This document shows positions 16,954-24,640 of a DNA stretch of 50,518 nt, in pieces. The stretch spans positions 1 through 50,518 of the forward strand of contig SLDT01000064.1 of assembly GCA_007125125.1 (NCBI GenBank). Direction: 5' to 3'. The notes under the pieces were generated by a model, which saw only the letters and a program-made list of their open reading frames with translations, searched no databases and was not told where the DNA came from. This DNA is from Gemmatimonadota bacterium (GTDB taxonomy: Bacteria > Gemmatimonadota > Gemmatimonadetes > Longimicrobiales > Gaopeijiaceae). How positions within the stretch are numbered: position 1 is the first letter of the stretch; every line of letters starts with the position of its first letter. A program made the translations under genes and the position numbers.

Positions 16954-17520
16954 TCAGCGACCCGGCTGAAGGGCGACCCGGCTGAACGCCCCGCTCCCCG
17001 AGAGGGTTATCGTCATGGCGGAGGCGGATGCCAGCCGCACCTGCTTCTCCGGGAGGGAGTATACGATCCCGGCCTGGCGACCATCGCATGTCCGGTGTGC
17101 GAAGACCCCTTCATCAAGAAGGCGCCCGAGCAGTACGTACCCCTGCCCGAGGTCCAGTTCGTCAGTGATGAATCCCGTGGGCTCCGAGACCTCGTCGCAC
17201 ATGTCAAAGCCGGTGAAGTCACACCCACCGGAGGCCACGTTCTTGCAATCCACCCACCCATCGCTGTCCGGAGTGCGCATGCAAAACCCATCCGGGCCCT
17301 GCAGCGGATGGCAGTAATAGCAGACGTTCTCTCCAGGACCGTTCCCGTTCCCATTCCCGTTCTGCGCCGCCAGGGGCGCGGTCTGGAAGAAAGCTCCGGC
17401 TGCCAGCCCGATCGTCGCGCCGACCGAGTGCTCGAGAACCGAAGGCTCGTAGGCGGGCGCCGCAATCGAGAACGCCCAGCACAGGGTCATGAGAATGAGG
17501 ACTCGCTTCGGATGGTCCAT
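16954..17520 (-). CDS. Cys-rich secreted protein
   Basis: A 188-residue protein that I do not recognise. An N-terminal export signal (MDHPKRVLILMTLCWAFSIA) precedes a second Ala/Leu-rich region ending PLAAQ, a GNGNGNGPG linker, then a Cys-rich module: CYYC, FCMR, VDCKN, GGCDF, FDMC, and a later RTCDG. Eight Cys in about 90 residues suggest disulfides in the periplasm or outside the cell. ATG 17520 has a perfect GGAGGTG 6 bases upstream. It heads a two-gene unit with the propeller lipoprotein, an arrangement resembling the small Cys-containing peptides next to propeller lipoproteins in Bacteroides, though homology is not shown. Confidence 0.7.
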   Translation of the reverse strand: MDHPKRVLILMTLCWAFSIAAPAYEPSVLEHSVGATIGLAAGAFFQTAPLAAQNGNGNGNGPGENVCYYCHPLQGPDGFCMRTPDSDGWVDCKNVASGGCDFTGFDMCDEVSEPTGFITDELDLGQGYVLLGRLLDEGVFAHRTCDGRQAGIVYSLPEKQVRLASASAMTITLSGSGAFSRVALQPGR

Positions 17521-18121
17521 GGTGCCACCTCCTTCGATACGGTTCACCGCGCAGACGGAGGTCCGTCTGCGGCCCGCGGAGCTCCCCTACCCGAGCCTTG
17601 AGAGCACCTCCGCGGGGGTTCTTCGCCCGCTCCGTTTGCGCCTCCTGCCCAAGCTCCGGCGGCGCGTTCCGGACGGCTGTGCCCTCCAAAGTACTCTCTC
17701 TCTCTCTCTCTCTTGGCAAGTCTCGGGCCAGGTTCAGGTGTGGAGGGTCGCCCGCTGAACCCGCTTCTCAACCTGCCTTCCGTGAGGCGTAGCTCCCTAT
17801 GCAGCAATCGCTTAAAGCATGCGATACCCCCCTCCGAACGATCGCCGATTCGGTGCCCGGTCATCGCCAGCCACAAGCGCTGTTGGCGTCGGTGGGGTGT
17901 GGAGAAAGGCTTCGGGCCGGGCACCCTTCCTCCTCGGAGGGTTACAATTGGCTCCCCTCGGTCGTCCGACTTCGCGTCGGCCGGGCGACCCCAACTTGAC
18001 CCGGGGGGGATGCATCGGGTCTTTCCCGCCGGACTATGCACCACCGGCACCGGGGTGCTCTCCAGGTCCCCGGTTGTCACGGCGCTGTCACCCCGGACGT
18101 TCCCCCTGGCATGGAGGAAAG
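17521..18121. other. Divergent 600-bp gap with hairpin and CT tract
   Basis: Lies between the Cys-rich gene (minus) and the propeller gene (plus). It holds a perfect inverted repeat CGCAGACGGA-GG-TCCGTCTGCG (17550-17571) 30 bases upstream of the Cys-rich ATG, a (CT)10 tract, and two unproven promoter-like words (TACAAT at 17943, TTGACC at 17996). Open frames across it lack protein character. Confidence 0.6.
17694..17713. repeat. (CT)10 dinucleotide tract
   Basis: Twenty bases of uninterrupted CT, 174-193 bases upstream of the Cys-rich gene on the opposite strand. Such tracts are rare in GC-rich bacterial DNA and prone to slipped-strand length change. Confidence 0.95.
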
Positions 18122-19294
18122 TTGAAGAGGATCACCGGTCCCGGACTCAGGGCGTACCACCGCGCCGGGTTCGTCGCCGTGGCCCTCGCGGCTGCGGCGG
18201 CCGTCCCCGGGGCGATCGCCGCCCAGGCGGCGGTCGACCTCGGGCAGTTCGAGCGGTGCACGGGGTGCGGCGTCGCCCTGTCCGAGGTAGCGGTTCTCGG
18301 CGACGCGGAGGGCGCCGGAGCGCTCGAGGGGATGAACCATCGGGTCCACTTCGGAACCGATGGGGAGATCATCGTCATCCGTGTCGGCGGGGCCACGATC
18401 CAGTTCTACGATCGAGACGGCGGCTTCCGGCGAAGTTCGGGTCGGAGGGGCGGAGGCCCGGGAGAGTTCCAGCACATCCACGGGAGCCAGGTAGCCGACT
18501 CGAGCCTCTGGATCGCGGACCCGGGACAGTCCCGGCTCGTCCGACTCGATCTCGAAGGGCGCCATCTCCGAACGCATGCCGGTCCGTTCGGGGGAGAGCC
18601 TTTCCCCTTCATCGTGCGCAGCGACGGGACCGCCGTGTTCGCCAGAATGGATGGGGACCCCGACCGGATCGGGTATCCCCTGCACGTCGTCGATCTCGAA
18701 ACCCGCTCGATCGTGAAATCCACGGGATCGGTCGATGGTCGCTTCGTTCCTGGCTCCCGGTTCGAAACGCATTACCGGAACGCACCTCTTCCGGGCGATC
18801 CCGACCGAGTCTGGCTGGCCCGGGCAAGCGAACCCCGATTCGAACTCTGGAATCTGGAAACGGGGGAGCACGAGCGGACGATGTCAGGCATGTTCGCCTG
18901 GTTCCCGAAGCCGGAGCATGACTTCGACGGGCGTTCGGACCCGCCGGCACAGCTCCTGGAATTTCTCTTTGACGACGAGGATCGGCTCTGGATGCTGACC
19001 CAGGTTCCGAACCCGCGATGGAGGGACTTCGTCGAGCTGACCCCGGGGGGAGAGCACGCCTTCCGGATGCTGGATCCGGATCCGGCCAACCTCTGGGATG
19101 TCCGTGTCGATGTCTTTGATCCGGGAACGGGCCAGCATTTCGAGGGTCCGCGCTGGAACGAGCTCGGCGTCGGGATGGTCGCCCACGAGGGCGGGGTCCA
19201 TCTGTTCCGCACCGTGCTCGACGAGGAGAGCCTGTCCGTGCGCCTCCACCTCTACCAGGCCGAACCGACGGAGGTCGGGGCAACCGGGCGCTGA
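18122..19294 (+). CDS. 6-bladed beta-propeller exported protein
   Basis: A 390-residue protein with an Ala-rich export signal (RAGFVAVALAAAAAVPGA ending AAQA). Propeller blades include IQFYDRDGGFRRSSGRRG with GGGPGEFQHIHGS, then SLWIADPGQSRLVRLDLEG and RLWMLTQVPN. A Cys pair (CTGC) follows the signal. I start it at TTG 18122, which has GGAGGA 4 bases upstream and leads straight into the signal peptide; the frame is open back to 17819 but that part is not protein-like. It is convergent with the next propeller gene. The role of the family is unknown. Confidence 0.75.
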   Translation: MKRITGPGLRAYHRAGFVAVALAAAAAVPGAIAAQAAVDLGQFERCTGCGVALSEVAVLGDAEGAGALEGMNHRVHFGTDGEIIVIRVGGATIQFYDRDGGFRRSSGRRGGGPGEFQHIHGSQVADSSLWIADPGQSRLVRLDLEGRHLRTHAGPFGGEPFPFIVRSDGTAVFARMDGDPDRIGYPLHVVDLETRSIVKSTGSVDGRFVPGSRFETHYRNAPLPGDPDRVWLARASEPRFELWNLETGEHERTMSGMFAWFPKPEHDFDGRSDPPAQLLEFLFDDEDRLWMLTQVPNPRWRDFVELTPGGEHAFRMLDPDPANLWDVRVDVFDPGTGQHFEGPRWNELGVGMVAHEGGVHLFRTVLDEESLSVRLHLYQAEPTEVGATGR

Positions 19295-19320
19295 TCCTCT
19301 GCTCGTGGCTCCGTTCAGCG

Positions 19321-20502
19321 TCAGCCACTCTCACACTCCCGGCTCACGCGCCAGATCCGGAGGGTGATGAGCCCGGTGTCGCGATCGACCCATGGGCTGA
19401 CCAGATGCTCGTGGTCGATGAAGTGGGGGGTCTCGAAGTGCGGGTCGAGCTCGGGGATCGCCAGGACGCCGGTGACCGCCCCCTCGGCCGAGAGGTGCAG
19501 GAGGTGGGTGGCGTACGCGGGAGGCTGACGGTCCGTGTCATGTGTCCCGCCGCTGGAGGCTGCGTCCTCGGGCTCGGGTGGGCGCGGAACGCCGGCCAGG
19601 CTCCAGAACCCTTCCTCCCGATCGCCGATGAGTGCGAGGTTCCGGATGGACGAGGGCTCCAGTGCTCCGTCATGTGCGAGCACCGCCCACACGTCGCGTC
19701 GGGGCACCCAGACTTCGCGCGCGCCCGGGATCCATCGATCGATCCAGCTCCGGTCCTGGTCCAGTCCCTGCGTCAGCACGACCGAGTCGGCCGCGAAGAC
19801 CGTGCCCCAGGGAGACATTCTGATCGTCCTTCCCTCGGCGGCTGGATCATCCAGCCCCGGACCGAAGCCCCACTCCTGGTCGAGCTCGCGGGACCAGACA
19901 GTGACGTACGGAAACACACCTCGCACCTCCGGACGCTCGCCTTCCCGGTGGATCTCGAGGAGACGCACGCGGACGGTGTAGGGCTCGTTCGACGGGGTGA
20001 AGCCGTCGATGACATATCCGGACGAGCGAAGGAGTCGTGCGGGAACCCCGTCCGGGTCGAGGATCACGACGCGGCCGCCCGGATCCGAGATCCAGATCGA
20101 GTCGGTGCGATCCACGGCGATCCTGTCCGGGTCCACGAACTCTCCCGGGCCCTCGCCCACTCGACCGACCGTACCCCCCAAGCTGCCGTCCGCAGCGTAG
20201 ACGAGCGGCGGCGGCATCCCGACGGACACGACGATCCAGCGCCCATCCCGGGTGCGGGCGATGTTCCGGTGGTCGTGCGGAGCGATGATCGAGACCGGGT
20301 CATCGAGGTGCCCGAGCTCCGTCAGGAACTCGACGGCGAGGGTGCATGGGAGATCCGGAAGAACCGGGGCCTCCACGGAGTCACACCCCGGGAGGAGAGC
20401 ACCGGAGGCAAGGAGCGCGCACACTCCCCCTCTTCGCGGGGACCTCCGACGATGCCAGGCTCGATCCCGCCTGGCCACCACGCTCCATCGACTCCGACGC
20501 AT
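19321..20502 (-). CDS. 6-bladed beta-propeller lipoprotein
   Basis: A 393-residue protein with a strongly basic N-terminus (MRRSRWSVVARRDRAWHRRR), a hydrophobic stretch and lipobox ALLPGC. Propeller motifs include GGTVGRVGEGPGEFVDPDRI, DSIWISDPGGRVVILDPDG and WGTVFAADS. It is similar in plan, though not in detail, to the products at 18122 and 14696. ATG 20502 has AGGAG 7 bases upstream. Substrate or partner unknown. Confidence 0.78.
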   Translation of the reverse strand: MRRSRWSVVARRDRAWHRRRSPRRGGVCALLASGALLPGCDSVEAPVLPDLPCTLAVEFLTELGHLDDPVSIIAPHDHRNIARTRDGRWIVVSVGMPPPLVYAADGSLGGTVGRVGEGPGEFVDPDRIAVDRTDSIWISDPGGRVVILDPDGVPARLLRSSGYVIDGFTPSNEPYTVRVRLLEIHREGERPEVRGVFPYVTVWSRELDQEWGFGPGLDDPAAEGRTIRMSPWGTVFAADSVVLTQGLDQDRSWIDRWIPGAREVWVPRRDVWAVLAHDGALEPSSIRNLALIGDREEGFWSLAGVPRPPEPEDAASSGGTHDTDRQPPAYATHLLHLSAEGAVTGVLAIPELDPHFETPHFIDHEHLVSPWVDRDTGLITLRIWRVSRECESG

Positions 20503-20530
20503 CGCTCGACTCCTGGTACGGGCTCTGGTC

Positions 20531-20558
20531 AAGGTAGCCCTCGGGTGCGCACGCGCAA
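20531..20558 (-). promoter_or_regulatory. Possible promoter of the 20502 propeller gene
   Basis: On the minus strand TTGCGC (20553-20558), 16 bases, TACCTT (20531-20536). The -10 is identical to that of both his promoters. It leaves a 5' leader of about 22 bases with a Shine-Dalgarno site. Confidence 0.4.
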
Positions 20559-20560
20559 CC

Positions 20561-20895
20561 TCACAACCCCGGAAGGGGGATGCCGTCGGTCGGGAGCGCA
20601 GAGACCAGGGCAAGCGTGGCGGTCGAAACGAGGAGCGCCCAACCAAACGAGGCGAGGGTCCCAACGATCACGTACTCGGAAAGCCGCGCTTCGTCTCGAA
20701 CCGCACCGAACCTCAGCACCGACTTCGCAGCGATCAGGAAGCCAATTCCTCCCGCCTGGCCTGACAGAACGAGCAGGAAGACCGTCAGCCCCTGCGGAAC
20801 GATCGATCGTGCGAGATCGACGACCAGACAGATGCCAGCGATGACACCCAGAGCCGCGAGTGCACCCGCAGGAGCGCCGTCAGCGTTTCAGCCAT
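20561..20895 (-). pseudogene. DUF3307-like membrane protein, frame-disrupted
   Basis: The frame continuing past the satD stop encodes about 108 residues with three membrane segments. Its block GGIGFLIAAKSVLRFGAVRD then YVIVGTLASFGWALLVS matches the C-terminal part of DUF3307, the usual neighbour of satD. There is no start codon in that frame. An ATG at 20895 overlaps the satD stop but is in another frame; one extra G in the GGG at 20865-20867 would join MAETLTALLR to GALAALGVIAGI. So this looks like a coupled gene broken by a one-base deletion, true or from assembly. The usual N-terminal part of DUF3307 is absent. Confidence 0.6.
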
Positions 20896-21541
20896 CCCCA
20901 CCACTCCAGTCGTGCTCCCGGACAACGGTGACAGCACCGGCCACCGCATCCCAGCCGGCGCCACTGAGCCGCGCCTGCACTGCCTGCCGGGTCACACCCA
21001 GGACCTCGGCGATCTCGGCCTGAGTGCGTCGGGCGCGGGGATCGAGCGCGAGACTCACCACCTCTGCCTGCTCCGGCGTCCATCGTCCGGCGATCCACAG
21101 CGCCATCTCGAACAACGCCTGGTGCCAGTCACGCGCCATGCCCGGTCCTGCCACCGCGACCCTCCTGTGCCGTGGCATTCTGTCGAGAGTACGACCCGAT
21201 ACGGAGAACGCCTCCCCGGACGCATCCGCGAGGCCAAGCTTTCCTGTTCCCGGGTGGTCGATGGTCCCGAACCCGATCGCGATCCGGGTCTCCATCCCGA
21301 CTCGCCAAGCGCGGAGTCTCGCCACCAGTGCGAGAGCCGCTGCGAGCGTCGGGCCGGGATCCTCCAGATGGAGCTGCCAACCGTCCCCACGAAACCGGGT
21401 GAATTGGGTATCGTGCCCGCTCCATAGCCCGAACTCCTCGGCCACCAGCTCGAGGCTGCGCATCGCCTCGTCCACCGAGTCGGACGTGCTCTCTGCAGAC
21501 GCGATGAGGTCTCCGGTAAGGACGGCTTGGATGGGGCGCAT
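20888..21541 (-). CDS. satD: SatD-family helix-turn-helix protein
   Basis: A 217-residue protein of the SatD family. It begins MRPIQAVLTGDLIAS (the GD-I-S start of the family), has the FRGDGWQL segment, and ends in a helix-turn-helix: WTPEQAEVVSLALDPRARRT then QAEIAEVLGVTRQAVQARLS. Family members are typically paired with a DUF3307 membrane protein, as here in damaged form. The role is poorly known; the DNA-binding tail suggests autoregulation. A perfect hairpin operator candidate lies 31-52 bases upstream of the ATG. Confidence 0.82.
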   Translation of the reverse strand: MRPIQAVLTGDLIASAESTSDSVDEAMRSLELVAEEFGLWSGHDTQFTRFRGDGWQLHLEDPGPTLAAALALVARLRAWRVGMETRIAIGFGTIDHPGTGKLGLADASGEAFSVSGRTLDRMPRHRRVAVAGPGMARDWHQALFEMALWIAGRWTPEQAEVVSLALDPRARRTQAEIAEVLGVTRQAVQARLSGAGWDAVAGAVTVVREHDWSGGDG

Positions 21542-21571
21542 CTCGGTTCGTTCGTTCGCCTGCTCCGCCTC

Positions 21572-21593
21572 TCAAATGCAAGGGCTTACCCTT
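21572..21593 (-). promoter_or_regulatory. Candidate SatD operator
   Basis: ATGCAAGGG-CTTA-CCCTTGCAT, a perfect 9-bp inverted repeat just upstream of satD. Further GCAAG/CTTGC half-site-like words follow (GCAAGC at 21607, CTTGCAA near 21620, GCAAGC near 21638). This patch is markedly AT-richer than its surroundings. Confidence 0.5.
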
Positions 21594-21752
21594 GCATGCC
21601 AACAAAGCAAGCACAAAGACTTGCAACAGCCGAAGCAAGCTCTGAGCCTGTCCATCCGGACTCGGCTCTCGGGCCGTGTGCAGCGGGTCCTGGAGCCCAA
21701 TGGGGCGCGACGCCCCCGCGGCCACCGAGTGGCACCCGTAGTCCGTCCCCCG

Positions 21753-21781
21753 TTGACCCCACCCCCCCTCGGCCCTACCTT
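21753..21781 (+). promoter_or_regulatory. Promoter of his unit 2
   Basis: TTGACC (21753-21758), 17 bases, TACCTT (21776-21781). The leader ATG is at 21788, exactly seven bases after the last base of the -10 box, so the mRNA should start with AUG. Same hexamers and spacing as at 12240. Confidence 0.78.
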
Positions 21782-21787
21782 CGGAAC

Positions 21788-21871
21788 ATGATCAGCGTCA
21801 CGGCTCATCCCCACCATCATGTCCATCACACCCCCCGGACGGGGCGGGTGGTGGTCGGAGTGGGTGCCTGA
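21788..21871 (+). CDS. hisL: His leader peptide 2 (attenuator)
   Basis: A 27-residue peptide with six His codons (AHPHHHVHH) and the same tail TGRVVVGVGA as leader 1; differences are Ile for Phe at 2, Pro for Ser at 8, Val for Arg at 12 and synonymous codons. Segment 1 is 21824-21836 and segment 2 is 21841-21853, again 13+4+13. It controls hisC through hisIE. Confidence 0.88.
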   Translation: MISVTAHPHHHVHHTPRTGRVVVGVGA

Positions 21872-21900
21872 GCCAGGCGCGACATCACCGACCGACATCC

Positions 21901-21937
21901 AGCGGCCCGTCCGGAACCATGCCGGACGGGCCGCTTT
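21901..21937 (+). terminator. his attenuator terminator 2
   Basis: Perfect 14-bp stem AGCGGCCCGTCCGG (21901-21914) and CCGGACGGGCCGCT (21922-21935), loop AACCATG, but only TTT (21935-21937). The antiterminator CCGGACGGG (21835-21843) pairs perfectly with CCCGTCCGG (21906-21914). Compared with terminator 1 the stem is perfect and the T tract is shorter. Confidence 0.83.
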
Positions 21938-22012
21938 GCGTTGCCCCCCGGCGCCGTCGCCGCAGCACCCAACGCACAGGACCCGACACGACATGCCCCG
22001 CATGACCGCCCC

Positions 22013-23134
22013 ATGACCCCCTTTCCCCGCGACCTCTACGCACCCCTCGTCCCCTACGCGCCCGACCGGCGCCCGGTCGAGGTCGACCTCTCGGACAACA
22101 CGAACCGCTGGGGCACGCACCCCGGCGCCCTCGCCGCCGTCCGCACCGCCGACCCCGAGGAGCTCCTCCGCTACCCTCCCGTCTACGCGGACCGCCTCCG
22201 CGCCGCCGTCGCCGCCCGCTTCGGTGTGCCCCTCGAGGCCGTCGCGACCGGGTGCGGCTCCGACGACCTCCTCGACTCGGCCTTCCGCGCCGCCGCCGAC
22301 CCCGGCGAGTCGATCCGCTTCATCCCGCCCACCTTCTCGATGATCGAGATCTTCGCGACGATGAACGGCCTCGTCCCGCGCCCCCTCGACCGCGCCGCCC
22401 CCCGCTCACCCTCGGCTCCCTTCGGCCCCCTCCCCGACCCCGGCCTCCTCCTCGACACGGAAGAAGGCACCCCCGCCATCGTCTACCTCTGCCGCCCGAA
22501 CAACCCCACCGGCGAGGTCCTCCCCCGCCCCTGGATCGAGACGCTCCTCGACCAGGCCGGCCCCACGGGCCCGGTCGTGCTCCTCGACGAGGCCTACGCC
22601 GACTTCATGGAACCCGACGAGGGGCCCGACGACCTCCTCCGACTCGCCGCCACGAGCGACCGGCTCGTCGTCCTGCGGACCCTCTCCAAGGCCTTCGGAC
22701 TCGCCGGCCTCCGCGTCGGCTTCGCCGTCGGTGCCCCCGAGGTCATCCGCGAGATCGAGAAGTCGCGCGGCCCCTACAAGGTGAACCGCCTCGCCGAGGC
22801 CGCCGCCGTCCTCGCCCTGGACGACCGCGAGGGCTGGATCCCCGAGACCCTCGCCGCCGCACGCGCCGAACGCACGCACCTCGCGCGCGCCCTCGTCGAG
22901 CGCGGACTGGCGCCCCTCCCCTCGGGCGCCAACTTTCTCCTCGTCCCGACCGAGGGCATCGGCGCGGGCGATGCCGCCTCCGTCACCGCGAAGCTCCGCG
23001 AGGCCGGGGTCGCGGTCCGCCCCTTCCCGTCCCTCCCCGGGTTCGGCGATGCGGTCCGCGTCACCCTCGGCCCGCGGCACGAGACCGACCGCTTTCTCGC
23101 CGCCCTCGACACCCTGCTCACCCCGACGACCTGA
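22013..23134 (+). CDS. hisC: Histidinol-phosphate aminotransferase
   Basis: PLP-dependent enzyme that converts imidazole-acetol phosphate and glutamate to histidinol phosphate. It has 373 residues of fold-type I. Visible are VDLSDNTN (substrate end), YLCRPNNPTGEV, VVLLDEAYADFM (PLP Asp and Tyr), LRTLSKAFGLAGLRVGF (Schiff-base Lys in LSKAF) and a C-terminal Arg in DAVRVTLG. A Pro-rich segment around residues 120-150 is longer than usual. First enzyme gene of his unit 2; no clear ribosome site precedes the ATG at 22013. One base separates its stop from hisH. Confidence 0.95.
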   Translation: MTPFPRDLYAPLVPYAPDRRPVEVDLSDNTNRWGTHPGALAAVRTADPEELLRYPPVYADRLRAAVAARFGVPLEAVATGCGSDDLLDSAFRAAADPGESIRFIPPTFSMIEIFATMNGLVPRPLDRAAPRSPSAPFGPLPDPGLLLDTEEGTPAIVYLCRPNNPTGEVLPRPWIETLLDQAGPTGPVVLLDEAYADFMEPDEGPDDLLRLAATSDRLVVLRTLSKAFGLAGLRVGFAVGAPEVIREIEKSRGPYKVNRLAEAAAVLALDDREGWIPETLAAARAERTHLARALVERGLAPLPSGANFLLVPTEGIGAGDAASVTAKLREAGVAVRPFPSLPGFGDAVRVTLGPRHETDRFLAALDTLLTPTT

Positions 23135-23135
23135 C

Positions 23136-23789
23136 ATGACGAACGATACACGGGTCCGCGTGGCCCTCTTCGACTACGGCGCCGGCAATCTGCACTCCCT
23201 CGCGAAGGGACTCGAGGCGGGGGGTGCCGAGGTCGAGATCACGACCGACTGGGACGTCGCCCTCTCGCGCGAGGCCCTCGTGCTCCCCGGCGTCGGCTCC
23301 TTCGGGGCCGCGGTCCGCTCCCTCGAGGGGCGCATCGCCGAGGTACGCGCCGCCCTCGAGCGCGGCCTCCCCTGCCTCGGGATCTGCCTCGGGATGCAGC
23401 TCTTCTTCCCCGACTCCGAAGAGGGCGAGGGGTCGGGCATCGGGCTCATCGGAGGCCGCGTGCGCCGCATCCGGGCCGCCACCGTGCCCCAGATGGGGTG
23501 GAACGACGTGGAGCCCCTGGCCCCCGCCGACCCCCTCCTCGCGGAGTTCGCCGGGCTCACCGCCTACTACGCGAACTCCTTCGTCTGCGAGCCCGAAGAC
23601 CCCGCCACCGTCATCGCGACCTCGGAGGTCGACGAGGACCGCTTCGCCGCCGCGGTCCGCCGCGGCCGGAGCTGGGGCGTGCAGTTCCACCCCGAGAAGA
23701 GCTCGGCCCCCGGGCTCGCCCTCCTGCGCAGCTTCCTGCGGCAGGTGCGCACCCCCACCCCCGAACCCGCACGGGAGGAAGGCAGGTGA
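23136..23789 (+). CDS. hisH: Imidazole glycerol phosphate synthase, glutaminase subunit
   Basis: Class I glutamine amidotransferase, 217 residues, that supplies ammonia to HisF. The start is VALFDYGAGNLHSLAKGLE, the oxyanion strand LPGVGSFG, the nucleophile Cys in LGICLGMQLFF, and the His-Glu pair in GVQFHPEKSS. It is translationally coupled on both sides: one base after hisC, and its stop overlaps the hisA GTG. The pair hisH/hisF is split by hisA and hisB, as in many his operons. Confidence 0.96.
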   Translation: MTNDTRVRVALFDYGAGNLHSLAKGLEAGGAEVEITTDWDVALSREALVLPGVGSFGAAVRSLEGRIAEVRAALERGLPCLGICLGMQLFFPDSEEGEGSGIGLIGGRVRRIRAATVPQMGWNDVEPLAPADPLLAEFAGLTAYYANSFVCEPEDPATVIATSEVDEDRFAAAVRRGRSWGVQFHPEKSSAPGLALLRSFLRQVRTPTPEPAREEGR

Positions 23790-24640
23790 CGCCCCCCCGC
23801 CCCGCCGGCTCCTCCCGGCCCTTCGCGGCCGTGCCCGCCGTCGACCTGAAGGGGGGTCGCTGCGTCCAGCTCGTGGGCGGACGCCCCGACGACGAACGGG
23901 TCTCGCTCCCCGACCCCGTCGCCGTCGCCCGGGGCTGGCGCGAACGGGGGTTCGGCGTGCTCCATGTCGTCGATCTCGACGCGGCCCTCGGGAGCGGGTC
24001 GAACCTCGACCTCGTCCGGGCGATCGCCCGCGAGGCCCCCGGCGAGCTCCAGGTGGGCGGAGGGGTGCGCGACGAGGCCCTCGCCGCCGAGCTCCTCGAC
24101 GCAGGGGTCGACCGCGTCGTCGTCGGCACCCGCGCGATCGACGACCCCGACTGGCTCGCCGCCCTCGCCGGGCGGCATCCGGGCCGGATCGTCGTGGCCG
24201 CCGACATCCGCGACGGCGAGGTGCTCCGCCGCGGGTGGACGGAGGGCTCGGGACTGCGCATCCTGGAGGTCCTCGACGCCCTCGCCGAGCTCCCCCTGGC
24301 CGGGATCCTCTGCACCGATGTCGGGCGCGAGGGCCGGGTCGAGGGAATCGACCGGAGCGGGGTGCTCGAGGTGCTCCGGGGCACGGCGCACCCGGTGTGG
24401 ATCTCGGGCGGAGTGACGACGATGGACGAGCTTCGCTTCCTCCGTTCCGAGGGGGCAGCGGGGGCGGTGCTCGGGATGGCGCTCTACACCGGCTCGCTCG
24501 ACGCGGAGGCGGTGGCGCACGCCTTCGGGGGTGCGGGCGCGGAGGGCGGTGCGCGCACGGACGCGGGGCAGCACCTCGACGAGGGGCAGGACACGGACGG
24601 GACGAACCAGACCACGGACCCAGCGAGGACACGACGATGA
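23786..24640 (+). CDS. hisA: ProFAR isomerase
   Basis: Beta/alpha-barrel isomerase (ProFAR to PRFAR). Key sites: PAVDLKGGRCVQL (catalytic Asp), LQVGGGVRD (phosphate site), ILCTDVGREGRVEG (second catalytic Asp) and VWISGGVTTMDEL (second phosphate site). It has 284 residues; the last ~35 (AHAFGGAGAEGGARTD onward) form a Gly/Asp-rich tail beyond the usual end. The start is GTG 23786, overlapping the hisH stop (GTGA) with GGGAGGAA upstream. Confidence 0.94.
   Translation: MTPPRPAGSSRPFAAVPAVDLKGGRCVQLVGGRPDDERVSLPDPVAVARGWRERGFGVLHVVDLDAALGSGSNLDLVRAIAREAPGELQVGGGVRDEALAAELLDAGVDRVVVGTRAIDDPDWLAALAGRHPGRIVVAADIRDGEVLRRGWTEGSGLRILEVLDALAELPLAGILCTDVGREGRVEGIDRSGVLEVLRGTAHPVWISGGVTTMDELRFLRSEGAAGAVLGMALYTGSLDAEAVAHAFGGAGAEGGARTDAGQHLDEGQDTDGTNQTTDPARTRR

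Noticed and set aside
17544-18080. A 178-codon minus-strand frame across the CT tract
   Set aside because: Composition is Arg/Gly/Pro-rich, it runs through the hairpin and the microsatellite, and it shows no domain; it is treated as non-coding.
20888-20890. Selenocysteine or programmed readthrough at the satD TGA
   Set aside because: No SECIS-like hairpin is evident directly after the TGA, and a one-base frameshift near 20866 explains the data more simply.
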